From Sipunculus nudus (taxonomy: Eukaryota > Annelida > Sipuncula > Golfingiida > Sipunculidae), in NCBI GenBank assembly GCA_026874595.1, contig CM049309.1:56542426-56606425 (forward strand): 64,000 nucleotides of DNA. Direction: 5' to 3'. A program made the position numbers and the translations under genes. Shown piece by piece: positions 44,945-57,227 of the stretch. Positions within the stretch are counted from its first letter, which is position 1. Each line of letters starts with the position of its first letter. The notes under the pieces are model-generated. The model was not told the DNA's origin, did not search any database, and saw only the letters and a program-made list of their open reading frames with translations.

Positions 44945-46160
44945 GGTAATCTCTCCGAGTCCTCCCCTGGTCGGCCTGCTCTGGGTCCGCCCATGCTCGG
45001 TTTACTCTGGGTCCTCCCCTGGTCGGCCTGCTCCGGGTCCTCTCCTTCTCAGCCTGCTCTAGATCCGCCCCTACTCAGCCTGCTCCGGGTTTTCTCCTTC
45101 TCAGCCTACTCTAGGTCCGCCCCTACTCAGCCTGCTCCGGGTCCTCTCCTTCTCAGCCTGCTCCGGGTCCGCCCCTACTCAGCCTGCTCCGGGTCCTCCC
45201 CTTCTCAGCCTGCTCTAGGTCCGCCCCTACTCAGCCTGCTCCGGGTCCTCTCCTTCTCAGCCTGCTCTGGGTCCGCCCCTACTCAGCCTGCTCCGGGTCC
45301 TCTCCTTCTCAGCCTGCTCTAGGTCCGCCCCTACTCAGCCTGCTCCGGGTCCTCTTCTTCTCAGCCTGCTCTAGGTCCGCCCCTACTCAGCCTGCTCCGG
45401 GTCCTCCCCTTCTCAGCCTGCCCTGGGTCCGCCTCTGGTTGGGCTTCTCTTGGCGCTCCCCTGGTCGGCCTGCTTCGGATCTGCCCTTGCTAATCCTGCT
45501 CCGGGTCCTACCCTGCTCGTTCTCTCCGGATGCTCCCTTGGTGGGTTTGCCCCTGTCCGCTCTTGCTTGGCCTGCTCCTTATTTGCCCTGGCTTGGCCTG
45601 CTCAGGATCCTCCCCTTGTCGGCCTGTTCCGGGTCCGCCGTTGCTTGGCCTGGTCGGCCTGCTCCGGGTCCGCCGTTGCTTGGCCTGCTCCTTGCCCGCC
45701 CTGGCTTGGCCTTCTCCGAGCCCTCCCTTTCTTGGCCTGCTCCTGGTTTGCCCTTGCTTGGCCTGCTCCGGGTTCTCCCTTAGTCGGCCTGTTCCGAGTC
45801 AGCCGTTGCTTGGCCTGCTCCTAGCCCGCCCTGGCTTAGCCTTCTCCGGGCGAGCCCTTACTTGACCTGCTCGTGGTTCGCAGTTGCTTGGCCTGCTCCG
45901 GGTCCGCCCCTTCTAGGCCTGCTCCGGGTCCGCCTTTGCTCTGCTTGCTCCGGGTCCGCCCCTTCTAGGCCTGCTCCGGGTCCGCCTTTGCTCTGCTTGC
46001 TCCGAGTCCGCTTCTTCTAGTCCTGCTCCGCGTCCTCCTTTGCTCTGCTTGCTCCGGGTCCGCCCCTTCTATAGGTCTGCTCTGGGCCTGCCTTTGCTCT
46101 GCTTGCTCCAGGTCCTCCCCTGGTCGGCCTGCTCTGGGTCCGCCCCTGTATGTTCTTCCC
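44945..46160. repeat. 26-bp GC-rich minisatellite
   Basis: Units of 26 bp alternate between cagcctgctccgggtcctctcc and cagcctgctctaggtccgccc types, giving a 52-bp dimer period in 45,040-45,420. Beyond that the units diverge. Because 26 is not a multiple of 3, all plus-strand frames cycle through the same periodic peptide and stay open for long stretches. The 100-140 codon frames here are therefore artefacts of the repeat. Confidence 0.92.
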
Positions 46161-47453
46161 ACTCCACAGCGTCAGTACCTGCTCTTTCCAAAGTCGGCAC
46201 TAAATTTTGCTTAAACTATTACGGCTTTTCCAATGGTATGTGAGTAGCATTTGATGGGAGTTATACAGTCTACTTTTAGGAGATACAGTAAATACTTTAC
46301 TTGATTCACTGTAATAAAACTCTTAAAAACATGGGATTCCGCACATTCCTCCACACATCTCTGTGTTGTAGGGCCTCGTATGTCAAGATTTGAGGAGACA
46401 TTTCATGTTATGCATGTTCATATAAGCAAAGGGGAGATGAAACTACATTATGAAATACTAAAACAGTTATCTAATCTGCAGATAAGCACGAATGAAGTTG
46501 ATATTTACAGGTTTTAATAGTGTGTTTATGCCTGCGCCATGATATTGATGATTACCAGAATATATATTATATTGAATATAACATTTAATTTAATCTAATG
46601 TCACTGGCTTTCCGTCACGTTTTTTTTTCTGCTTCCAAACTCACTCCATCCATAGTTAATTACTACCAGCTAGATGCAGTTGTTTTTCACTGGTGCCAGC
46701 AAATAGGCCTGTTATATTACAAATTCCTTATTACGCACTGGAAGACCAGTTTCATTTCAAATACGACATATATGTTTACGTCTCTCGATACAATGGGGTA
46801 ATTTCTGATACATGACACTGCAATGGCAAATTTCGATTGATTTATTTGGAAATATGGAAAAGGGCCCCCTTTAGGACACACATCGGTCTTGCTTTATCAA
46901 GACCTAAAACTTACAGAGAAGTTGCCCGACAACGATTGATTGCTAAAACCCTGAGTTGTAATATAGATTTTGCTGCCATGTTGGCTAAGAGGGAGAAAAA
47001 AAAAGCAAAACATGGGGAGCAAGTGCGCGCGCATACAAAAACACACAAAATCCTTTTAAATCAAGCCGATTTTTGTATGGGTGTACACCTATGTAAATTT
47101 TCAACAATTTTTGTTGCATGAAATTTTATCAGTTTATTTTTTTCTATGATTTGGCGCTTGTATTCTGAAATCAGCCAAAGCGCCTTTTACCTTTCAGGTA
47201 AAGTATCTGATAAATAATCCCACGTGACCAATGATTCACCACCTGCACGATCCAGTGACGCCCTCAGTTAACGGTAAACATTACCTCCTTGTACCCTGTC
47301 TGGTTGTTACCTGACGAGCGTTATGTGTTGTTATTTCACAAAGAAACATAAAACGAGAATCAGGTGAATACGGCAAACTTCCGCTTCCTGTCACTTTGTC
47401 ACCCCCCGACTCCAAATCACTGAAGTCCCAGCAGGGCATACCAAATCAGTACC
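46161..47453. other. Unannotated sequence with one unassigned frame
   Basis: No gene called. A plus-strand frame at 46,837-47,121 (94 codons) has a lysine-rich stretch near residues 50-60 and no splice signals or family that I recognise. Confidence 0.35.
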
Positions 47454-47469
47454 CAGCGCCCTCTGCTGG
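47454..47469 (-). promoter_or_regulatory. CTCF-type motif, minus strand
   Basis: The minus strand reads CCAGCAGAGGGCGCTG, matching CCASYAGRKGGCRS at all 14 core positions. It lies about 150 bp before the satellite array. Confidence 0.55.
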
Positions 47470-47565
47470 ACGCCTGGCTAGTAAGACCATGCTACCTTGA
47501 CATACATAGCTACATACTAGTATCTATAGTCTTTCTTATTATTATATTTATATTTATTATTAGCT

Positions 47566-49882
47566 CAGCTAAATGTAAGTCATCTGAGCTATAGTGATCA
47601 CACTTTGTCCAGCGTCCGTTAACAGGGCACAAATCGTAACCGTTAGACCTAGAAACTTCTAACTGTACATCCAGGGAGGTCCTGGGCAAATCTCCTTGGA
47701 AACCTGAAATTAGGTCATGGTGATCTATATTTTGTGACTTGTGGACCGAAAACATGATTTTGAGCACCCAGACAGTCAGACGGGGCACAAATTGTATCCA
47801 TTAGGCCTAGAAACCTCTAACCTGACATTTTGAGATATCCTAGACAAATGTCCTTGGAAACCAGAAACTAGGACACTGTGATCTGTATTCTGTGACCTAT
47901 AGGGAAAAGATGTCATATGAGCACCCTGAATGTCAGATGGGGACAATTCGTATCTGTAGAGCCTAGAATCTTCTAACACTATATCCTGGGAGTTTCTAGG
48001 CGAATCTCCTTGGAAACCTGAAATTAGGTCATTGTGATCTATATTTTATGACCTACAGGCCGAAAAAATTATTTTTAGCATCAAGACAGTCAGACAGGGC
48101 ACAAAATAAATCGATAAGACCTAAAATCATCCAGTGTGACTATTAGGGAGGTCCTAGGCAAATCTACTTGGAAATCTGAAATAAGGTCATGGAAACCTAT
48201 ATTTTGTGACCTACAGGCTGTAAACATGATTTCGAGCACCCTGAATGTCAGATGGGGACAAATCGTATATGTGAGGCCTAGAATCTTTTAACTCCATATC
48301 CTGGGAGTTTCTAGGCAAATCTCCTTGGAAACCCGAAATTAGGTCATAGTGACCTATATTTTTTTACCTATGGGCCGGAAACATGATTTTGAGCACCCAG
48401 ACAGTCAGATGGGGCACAAATGGTATCCATTAGGCCTAGAAACCTCTAACCTGACATTTTGAGATATCCTAGACAAATGTCCTTGGAAACCAGAAACTAG
48501 GACACTGTGATCTGTATTCTGTGACCTATAGGGAAAAGATGTCATATGAGCACCCTGAATGTCAGATGGGGACAATTCGTATCTGTAGAGCCTAGAATCT
48601 TCTAACACTATATCCTGGGAGTTTCTAGGCGAATCTCCTTGGAAACCTGAAATTAGGTCATTGTGATCTATATTTTATGACCTACAGGCCGAAAAAAAAT
48701 ATTTTTAGCATCAAGACAGTCAGACGGGGCACAAAATAAATCGAAAAGACCTAGAATCATCCAATGTGACTTTTAGGGAGGTCCTAGGCAAATCTACTTG
48801 GAAATCTGAAATAAGGTCATGGAAACCTATATTTTGTGACCTACAGGCTGTAAACATGATTTCGAGCACCTTGAATGTCAGATGGGGACAAATCGTATAT
48901 GTGAGGCCTAGAATCTTTTAACTCCATATCCTGGGAGTTTCTAGGCAAATCTCCTTGGAAACCCGAAATTAGGTCATAGTGACCTATATTTTTTTACCTA
49001 TGGGCAGAAAACATGATTTTGAGCACCCAGACAGTCAGATGGGGCACAAATGGTATCAATTAGGCCTAGAATCCTCTTACATGACATTTAGGGAGGTCCT
49101 AGGCAAATGTCCTTTGTAACCTGAAATTAGGTCATGGTGACCTACATTTTGTGAACTATGAGACAAAACCCGATTTTGAGCACCCTGAATTTCAGATGGG
49201 CACAAATTGTATATATTAGGCCTAGAATCTTCCAATGCAACATCCTGGGAGGTCCTAGGCAAATCTCCTTGGAAAACTGAAATTAGGTCACCATGACCTA
49301 TATTTTGCAACATATCAGAAAATATGTCATATAAGCACCCAGACAGTCAGACAGGGCAAATATTGTAACCATTAGGCCTAGAATCTTTTAATATAAAATT
49401 CAGGGAGGTCTTAGTCAAGTGTCCTTGGAAACCTGAAATTAGGTCATGGTCACCTATATTGTGTGACCTATGGGCGGAAAAATGGTTTTGAGAACCCAGA
49501 CAGACAAGGCACAAATTGTATCCATTAGCCCTAGAATCTTCTTACATCACATTCAAGGAAATCCTTGGCAATTATCATGGGAAACCTGAAATTGGATCAT
49601 GGTGACCTATATTCTGCCAGCTATGGACCAGAAACATGATTTTGAGCACCCAGACAGACAGGGTACAAATTGTATCCATTTTCCTTGGATCCCTCTATTT
49701 TGAAATACAGGGGGGGGGGGGGGTCCTGGGCAGGTCTGCTATGAATCCTGAAATTTTTATTTTCTATCCATTTTTTCAACACTGTAGCCATAGGCTATTC
49801 TCACAAACAATATATAACATTAATAAAAAAATGAGCACCAAGTCTAAATTAGCTGAGCGTCATGGCCCATGGGCCACTTGTT
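47566..49882. repeat. 157-bp satellite with four-monomer higher-order repeat
   Basis: About 14 monomers of 155-159 bp. Each has 'gtcagacggggcacaaat..gta', 'ccttggaaacctgaaattaggtca' and 'gtgacctat' landmarks. Monomer starts are at about 47,777, 47,932, 48,088, 48,247, 48,405, 48,561, 48,719, 48,878 and 49,036. Monomers four apart are near-identical (offset 628-631 bp), whereas neighbours diverge, giving a higher-order repeat of about 630 bp. The array is edged by tagctcagctaaat (47,561) and attagctgagcgtc (49,848), short inverted termini. Confidence 0.93.
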
Positions 49883-51484
49883 ATTATTATTGTTATTATT
49901 ATTATTATCAGCATTTTAGGTTTTATTATAACAAAACGGTATTTTTACACCCGTATAAAGGAATATTTATTTTACACGTGATCAAGTGTGCATGTGCATA
50001 AAAAAAGACATTCACCACATAGACAGTCAGCTCTCTTCATGTAGAGAATGTAATGTTCTTAAACCTTATCATCATTACGTAGAACTTGGTGGAACTTCGC
50101 AGAATTCAAATAGAGGATTTTGCTTTCCTTAGATGTCACTGTGATACAAATAACTGGCTATGCGTTACTTCCTCACATATCATGTCATAAAGACCTTGAA
50201 ATAACTCTCTGCCCGAAACTGGATCCGGAGAGTTTAAGTCAAAATTCCGGGAAAAACATTCAGATTCAAAATCAGCCAAAAAATCAGATAAATTTATATT
50301 AGACCCATGAATTCTATGTCATTGTAAACCCAGCATTTTCTTCATATTTTTTTTATATTTTGATATTTTATAAAATATTAATTGTAAAATATATGCTATT
50401 CCATGCACCAAGCAACTAAGAGCAAAACTATTTTTAGTGGGCTAATACTAAACTACATTGCAAAATCTCAGGACTTTGCCCCTTGTATCATGTGTCTTTC
50501 AATATAAAAAATGAAAAATTTTAATGTGTTATTGAATCAAATTTTAAAAATTCTATTTTATGGTTGAAAGAAACATGAGACAGGAGAAAAGACCTATTAA
50601 AATATATTTTTCGGATAACCCGACTAAAGGGAACATCCGAAAGCGCTTTGACCAAATTTAAGAGGCTATATCCTGTAGTTTCTGTCACGCTGTTACACTG
50701 TTATATTAAAAGAAGGAGGGGTGATTCACTAATCAGGATTTTCTTTATTATAATTCCCATCGGAGTCATGTACGGTAAATATCCCTTAAGACCACCTCAA
50801 AATGACGAACACTATTACCTGGTCCCAATTCTTTATTTTTGTTCTCTTTATATCAGACCTTTCTTATAGACGACCACCTGAAAATGCGACCACTTATTGA
50901 GGCCCTGTTGGTGAAATTTATTTCGAAGTTTCGTTGTACTTAACACCAGCTGGGGAATAAAACTAAACATTTCCATATGACATCACTGAATACTGGAACA
51001 TATTTTCTGCTAATCCATGTACATTAATTAAATTTGCTTGAAATGACATGATTTTTACGATCTGCGGTATTTAATTCAACATTTTAGTTATCAGTTGTTT
51101 TTTTTTAATTTCGGATAAACGATTTTCGGATTAACGGTGCTCGGATTATAGACGCTCCAATGTATATATGTCCCTTGCTATTTTTTTTTTTTTTTGTAAT
51201 TGTGCAATTAAATTATTGTGCTAGGCATTTGTCATGTTTTTTTAAACAGGCAAGTCATACGTATAGCATTTGACAGTTGCCCGTTGAATTTCCCTGTGGA
51301 CAGGTTCAAATACTTTGTTTGCATTTCAACGCACATCTCCCACATCATGTTAATAAACGTTAACCCGCTGATCATTATTGTGACAATGTAGAGTGAACAC
51401 TATATCACTTGACTAAACTGTGTTGTAATTTGCACATGTAAAAGAATTGCTGCAGAATTCTTTAATATTGTTTTTATCCTGGAT
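49883..51484. other. Unannotated sequence
   Basis: Begins with a (TTA)n-like run at 49,880-49,909; the rest is AT-rich with no gene recognised. Confidence 0.45.
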
Positions 51485-51715
51485 AGCTGGATAGCTGAGT
51501 GGTAAAACGCTCGGCCTTCTTCGCTGGCGACCCGGGTTCGATCCCCGGTGTGGCTATGAGAGTGAGTTGTAGTGGTCCGTCCAAGGCTGGTGGTTTTCCC
51601 CAGGTCCTCCGATTTTCTCCACCCTTACCGACTACCGAGCGCCAACATCCGAGCCATGGAGAGTGCCTCGTATTATACTAGTATAACTAGTTGTACAATC
51701 CATGTAAAATAACTA
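51485..51715 (+). mobile_element. tRNA-derived SINE, best copy
   Basis: The 71-nt head folds as a tRNA: acceptor agctgga/tgtggct (6 of 7 pairs), A box tagctgagtgg (51,492-51,502), anticodon arm with loop cttcttc (anticodon position TCT, arginine) and a perfect T arm ccggg-ttcgatc-ccccgg with the B box. An unrelated ~115-bp body follows (ggtggttttcccc ... ccgagccatggagagtgcctcgtatta), then an AT-rich tail. Copies lie at 54,385, 55,775 (minus) and 60,845. Confidence 0.85.
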
Positions 51716-52203
51716 AAATTTATAATTATTATGTTTTTGATTGAACGTCAGATGAAAAGACGTTAATGCCCATTGAATTCATCGATTTCTCACATCAAAG
51801 CAGTAATAATTGCCTCCGCCAGGAGGGTCTTCTTTTACCCCCGATCGTGTGTGGGTTTGTGCTTGTGTGTGTGTGAGGGTGTGTAGGTGTGTGTGGGTGA
51901 TTGTTTGAAGGGAAACCATGAAGGGAATCTCATGACATTTTCAGGGAAATTTGGTAATAGCCGAATGAGGAATTGATTTGATTTTGGTGTGGAATTGGCT
52001 CATGATCCGGATTCAGGAATGTCACCAAAGAATATTCAATCACCCATCTACAAATGAACATTTGGACGTTGGCAGAATAAGTGGAATAAAAAACGGGTCG
52101 GGAAGCATCCCACAAAAGAGACCCCCCCCCCCCCCAAAGCAGGAGGCTTGTATTCCTTAGAATGCAGATTATCAATGATAATTTATATTATATATAAATA
52201 AAC

Positions 52204-52235
<32 letters not shown>

Positions 52236-53589
52236 TATTTATATAAATATATATATATATACACTAAAAAAAATGGTTCAACATGAAAATAAAAAACTTA
52301 AAAGGCCTCTGTCTCTAATCCTACAGGATGTATTTGATGCCGTACGATGGATAACAAGTTTTTAAAGTTCTATAATAGATTTGAAATATTCCCTGGTATT
52401 AATAGATTTGCAGTTGGGTAGACTCTTTTGCAGTAGGGAGCAGCAGGGGTTAGGAAACATGATTCTTCCATCAGCTCTTTACTTAAAGGAAGCCTTATTT
52501 CTGGATACTGAATAATTTCTTGTGGGAAATAGTGATTGGAACAAAACCTGTAGAAGAAAATAGAACCACTCAAATAAAGAATTACTTCTGCATATTTCCA
52601 ATTAAACTGCACATCGTAGTTAAAATATACCCTGTCGGGGATTCATGAAAAAAAATCAAAGGTCATAGGTGATATATATGCTATTCAGTATGACCGCATG
52701 GATGGTATATAAATTTACAGTAATTCTAGTGTGTTCAATGAAGGCTCCAGGTTGCGATAACAAATGTGTCTACATATGATATATAAAGTATGTATATATA
52801 TAGATATATAACATTTTATGACGTCGCTATGGGGTCTGTTCTTCGACTTCTCGTCAAAAAAGGGTCGAGGAAAAAATATATATTTATAGTTATGACTGAT
52901 TGTCCACGTTGATATTTACAAGGGGTGACATCGGACCGACTTCCCGGCGTCACGGAGGATATAGTCGGGTCGTGCGGTGCAGACCACCCGGCGTCAGGAA
53001 TTCACTCAGGCAGCTGAACCATTTTATCATGACACAATTGGGTCACATGATCGATTGTGAAATTTCACAGTATCTACTCAAAATGAGATCGAGCAGCATC
53101 AAGAAAAGGCTTGGCAAAGAGAGATAATTTTTTTACGTGTTTATGGAATGAACATGTTATCAGTCGGCTATTTTATCTCGTACATTGAAGAAATTGATGA
53201 CTATATGCAGCTTTACTAATTAGGGTATCTCTTTTATGCTAATTTTCAAATCAAGTCTTATATACCAGGGATGTCAGAGAAGTTTCTTGAAAGAAAAAGA
53301 AGTAAGGGAAGAAAATGTTGACATGTTCCACAAACATTTATTAAACGTATGCACATATGTAACAAAGAATCACTGATTAATATAGTGTTTGAGAAGTATT
53401 TATTATTTACACATTGTTAGTTATTATTTTGACATTAAATCAAACCGAAATTTTAATGAATTTATTCAAACAAATAAATAAAACTGACAAACTGAGACTA
53501 GTAAGACTGACACTATGCCTCACTCATTGAGACTGAGACAAATCAAATTCGTGTTTAGTGTTCATGATCAAAACTTCAACGTCCAAATT
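51716..53589. other. Unannotated sequence with simple repeats
   Basis: Contains a (GT)n-rich patch at 51,846-51,898, a C14 run at 52,121-52,135 and AT runs at 52,203-52,260. No gene recognised. Confidence 0.45.
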
Positions 53590-53850
53590 AGTCCAGCTGT
53601 TAAGAGAAGAATTGTGCAAAAAGTGAAAGAAGCATGAAACTTTGCATAATAGTTGGCCAGACCATACTTAACATTTTCAGATATAGGGGCCAAGCGGAAT
53701 TCATCCGATCTTGGTCAAAATCCAAGATGGCGGCCAAGATGGCCGCCGGATTATCAAATATCAATACATTCGGTTATATTTGTTCTAGAATGCTTTCCAA
53801 GTGCACCATTTCTATGTTTTTGGGGTCGATAAATTCATTTATAAGGGTTT
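53590..53850 (+). repeat. YY1-motif repeat, arm 1
   Basis: 'gaagcatgaaactttgcataatagttggccagaccata' through 'ccaagatggcggccaagatggccgcc'. The segment occurs inverted at 56,170-56,400 and again at 56,560-56,740. CCAAGATGGCGGCC (53,722-53,735) fits the YY1 consensus. Confidence 0.65.
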
Positions 53851-54384
53851 AAAGTCTGTAAAATGACTCTGTGAATGAATCCTGGTTTTGTTTATATTGA
53901 AATTGTCCTACATTTTCCCTTGTTCACTAGCACAATGGATAGCAAACATTATTTGTTGAGTTATGCACAGTAGTCGCATACATTGTGATTGTAGTCAAAT
54001 AAAAGTGTCATTTGCTGGCTTAGGTTTGTCTGCTTTGTCATGAATTTGGATGCTTTAATAGTAGAACAATTTTTTTGCAATGTTTCTTCCTTTTACTTCC
54101 CCTTTATTTGCATGCTAACAAATATAATTCCTTTGAAGAGGTGAAGGGTGATAAAAAACCTATCTGTCGAAATCTGCAATGAAATTAGGATTGAACTTGA
54201 TATGTCCGTAAACACTAACCATTAGAATATTTGAAACCTACATACATGTACTTAGGTTTTATGATCAGCATTCATGTAAACCTTTGTGAGGGCAATTAGA
54301 AAATATCAAAATGATAAATCCAACTGTGCTAACATTTAACATATATATTAATTTTACATATTTGAGCATAATGTCTGTTCAAAT

Positions 54385-54570
54385 GTAATGGAGTGGTCAA
54401 TAGAGTGGTAAAACGCTCGGCTATCTCCACTGGCGCCCCAGGTTTAAACAACATCGTTCTTATTGGGTTATAATGGCCCATCCAAGGTTGGTGAATTCCT
54501 CCTTGTCCTTGTAATAGTAATTACAAATAACTGTACAATCCATATTAATTATATATTATAATAAAATAAA
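54385..54570 (+). mobile_element. tRNA-derived SINE, degenerate copy
   Basis: gtggtaaaacgctcggctatctccactggcgcccc and the body landmark 'ccatccaaggttggtg' match the 51,485 copy. The B box is mutated (aggtttaaacaa) and the body is shortened. Confidence 0.65.
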
Positions 54571-55404
54571 TTAGACAATCCATATAATATAAAGTTTATC
54601 CTGCTTATAACTTTTATATCAGACTGGATGCGTGCGTGGCAGGATACAGGCCTATGTAAGAAGCTCACACCTGTCAGCTGTATAGATTCCGCCTTGTGTA
54701 CCTACTGAAATTGTACCGAAAGTCCTTTTTCATCAGTACACCCAACAGTAAACTTGATAAAATTTGCTGAATACTGCACTTTTAAATGAAAGTGTTATTT
54801 GCTGGGGTAGGTTTTATTATATTAATATTTAACCCTCAGGTTCCAGACATGCACTCTTTCTTCATTAACTTGATTACCTAAATATTCAGTACAAAAGTTT
54901 GGTTTGAATTTTTATAGACTTGATTGGTGATTATAACTTTGCTGGGCTATCAGCTTCTGAGCTATGGCAACCCTTGTACTTTCCCTTTATGTCAGTTTTA
55001 TTCCCAAATGCAGAATGCTTTTATAACCTTGCCTGAATATTTTCTTTTGTATTTTGCAGGACAAGAGCGTTTTTCTTCTAGTAAAACGCCCACAATTCAA
55101 ACTTACTATCGGTTATTTTTATCTTATGTGCAAAGTTCAGTCCGACCTACAATCTTGCATTCTGTGCACATGAAGATAGCTTATTTCAATAAATAAAGCA
55201 AATATTTATTATTTCTAATTATCATTATATTTATTAAAAGTGTGCATTATGTAAGCAAACGAAGTATTTTAAGACATCACTTGATAATGCAAAGTTAGCT
55301 TATTGGGAAGGATCATAAACCAGATTATCAATGTAGAATGTAAACGGCAAACTGCACAAGTGTCTACAAGTGTCCAGATTCTGTCATGCACCATCACCAT
55401 ATAG

Positions 55405-55475
55405 CATATACGGGGTTAGAACGTTGCCTTGTGGTTAAGGACGTGTTTGTAAGTCCCCGGTTCAAACCCCGTCGA
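55405..55475 (+). mobile_element. tRNA-like sequence, separate SINE candidate
   Basis: A-box-like ttgccttgtggttaagg and B-box-like ccggttcaaacccc with tRNA-like spacing. The T arm does not pair cleanly, so it is not called as a tRNA gene. It differs from the 51,485 family. Confidence 0.4.
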
Positions 55476-55774
55476 TGTCGCAATGGCATAATAGTGAAAT
55501 CTCGCCATGAACCATGAGATTTTCTCTAATGTCTTAACGATAGATTATGTACTTTTTTCTAACAACATACAATCTTTATCATACAGATAAAATATTCTCA
55601 TTCAGTAGAAAGTGAGACCAACAGGCCTAAATCTATCACTTTAAAAGAAAGCTTAGTATACAGCATAATGTGGTGAGCCGCTAAATATGTAGTGATTCTT
55701 TCTTCATGCAAGCTAAGAGTCTTAAGGTTGCACAGTCACCTCAAGGCAAAAGACCCACAACTTATAAACAAATA

Positions 55775-55975
55775 AAATTTCTTTTACATTGATTGTACTA
55801 CTGGTTATAATAACTACTACAAGGCACTTTCCGTGGCTCGGATGGCGAAGTGGAAGAAAACAACGGACTCTGTATGGACCACAACAATCCACTCTCATAG
55901 CAACATCGGGGACAGAAACTTGGTCGCCAGTGAAGAGAGCTGAGCGTTTTACCAATCGACTGTCCTTTTCATTAC
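55775..55975 (-). mobile_element. tRNA-derived SINE, minus-strand copy
   Basis: The minus strand reads gtaaaacgctcagctctcttcactggcgacc... through gagccacggaaagtgccttgta, matching the 51,485 family with part of the body missing. Confidence 0.7.
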
Positions 55976-56169
55976 ATTGAAAGAGACATAGTGTTCATAT
56001 ACTTGAAATTGACAAATATATTAAATTTCGGCAGGGTAATCAACAAATACGTTTTACCGTTAGATGTGCTGGTAAAAAGGGTAATTTTAGCAAAATTTCA
56101 ATACCAACAAAATCAGACTTCATTTACACATGCATGATACGGACCTGGAACCCTTATAAATAAATTTTT

Positions 56170-56400
56170 CGATCCTAATAACATAGAAACAGTGCACTTG
56201 CAATGCAGTCCAGGACAAATATAACCGACTATATTGGTATTTTATGTTTCGGTGGCCATCTTGGCCGCCATATTGGAGTTTTAGCAAGATATTGTGAATT
56301 CCGCTCGGCCCCATATCTGAACATATAGAATATGGTCTGGAAAATTATTATGCCAAGTTTCATTCTTCTTTCCAGGTTTTCATTTCAATTGTTCTCAATA
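56170..56400 (-). repeat. YY1-motif repeat, arm 2 (inverted)
   Basis: Reverse complement of the repeat at 53,590: 'ggtggccatcttggccgccatattgg' then 'gaattccgctcggccccatatctga' and 'atggtctgga...ccaagtttcattcttctttc'. Confidence 0.65.
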
Positions 56401-56559
56401 TGCAGCTGAACTGCTGGACTAATGGGAATATTACCAAATTCGTGATAAAAACCAGCTTATGAGTAACTGGAAAGGGTTGGAACCTCAAAAATTGAATATC
56501 TCAGTTCAAAAAACATAATATTAGAGTACTTGCAATGCTCTCTCGGGACATTTTAACTC

Positions 56560-56740
56560 CAGTTATTGGCATTTTCTAATTTGGCGGCCATCTTGGATTT
56601 TGGCCAAGATAATTTATTATCAGCTTGGCCCTATATCTAAAAATTCATCAATAAGCTCCAAAGAATACTTTTGCCAACTTTCATGCTTCTTTCATTTTTT
56701 GCACAATTCCTCCATATATTGGAGCTTAACCGCTGGACTA
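56560..56740 (-). repeat. YY1-motif repeat, third copy
   Basis: 'ttggcggccatcttggattttggcc' then 'cagcttggccctatatct' and 'tgccaactttcatgcttctttc'; same order and orientation as the 56,170 copy, about 350 bp further on. Confidence 0.6.
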
Positions 56741-57227
56741 AATAGTTTTTATGGCTTATTTGTGGTTTTGTGCGAAAATATCTTATTTCACTGATTTGGG
56801 TCCTGATTTGGGGACTACGCTCCTGAAGCGAATGCATTGGCTGTCTCACTGGAAAGCTTTGGCTCAGCTTTATAACAGGAATGGTCTTTGGGGATGCGTG
56901 ATATTTAATAAAAAGATATACATACATTGAATATACTTCATACTATAATGCTTCCGCGCACTTAAGCGCAGCGGGATTGCCCGACATTTGAGTGTTCAGA
57001 TTTTGTGGGTAACAAAGGGAATGCAATTATCGAGAACACGTCTAAGCGCTATCGCAACTGTACTATAGGAGGGCAACTTTAAATAGCGATGTTCAACTTA
57101 ATATATTTTCATATGAAAATGATTTCATATATCATGAAAACTTCTCCGAAACATTTTCCGGCCAATCTCTTATCTTCAGTAAGATTTTTTATGCATAAAA
57201 CCAAACATATAATGGATATATATCAGG

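Noticed and set aside
44891..45865. Leu/Ser/Pro-rich frames of 111-143 codons
   Set aside because: A 26-bp period keeps all plus-strand frames open with the same peptide, so the open length says nothing about coding.
47776..49313. Repeated 67-78 codon minus-strand frames
   Set aside because: They recur with the satellite's 630-bp higher-order period and have no independent coding signal.
55405..55475. Functional tRNA gene
   Set aside because: The T arm and acceptor stem do not pair cleanly; it was kept only as a SINE-like remnant.
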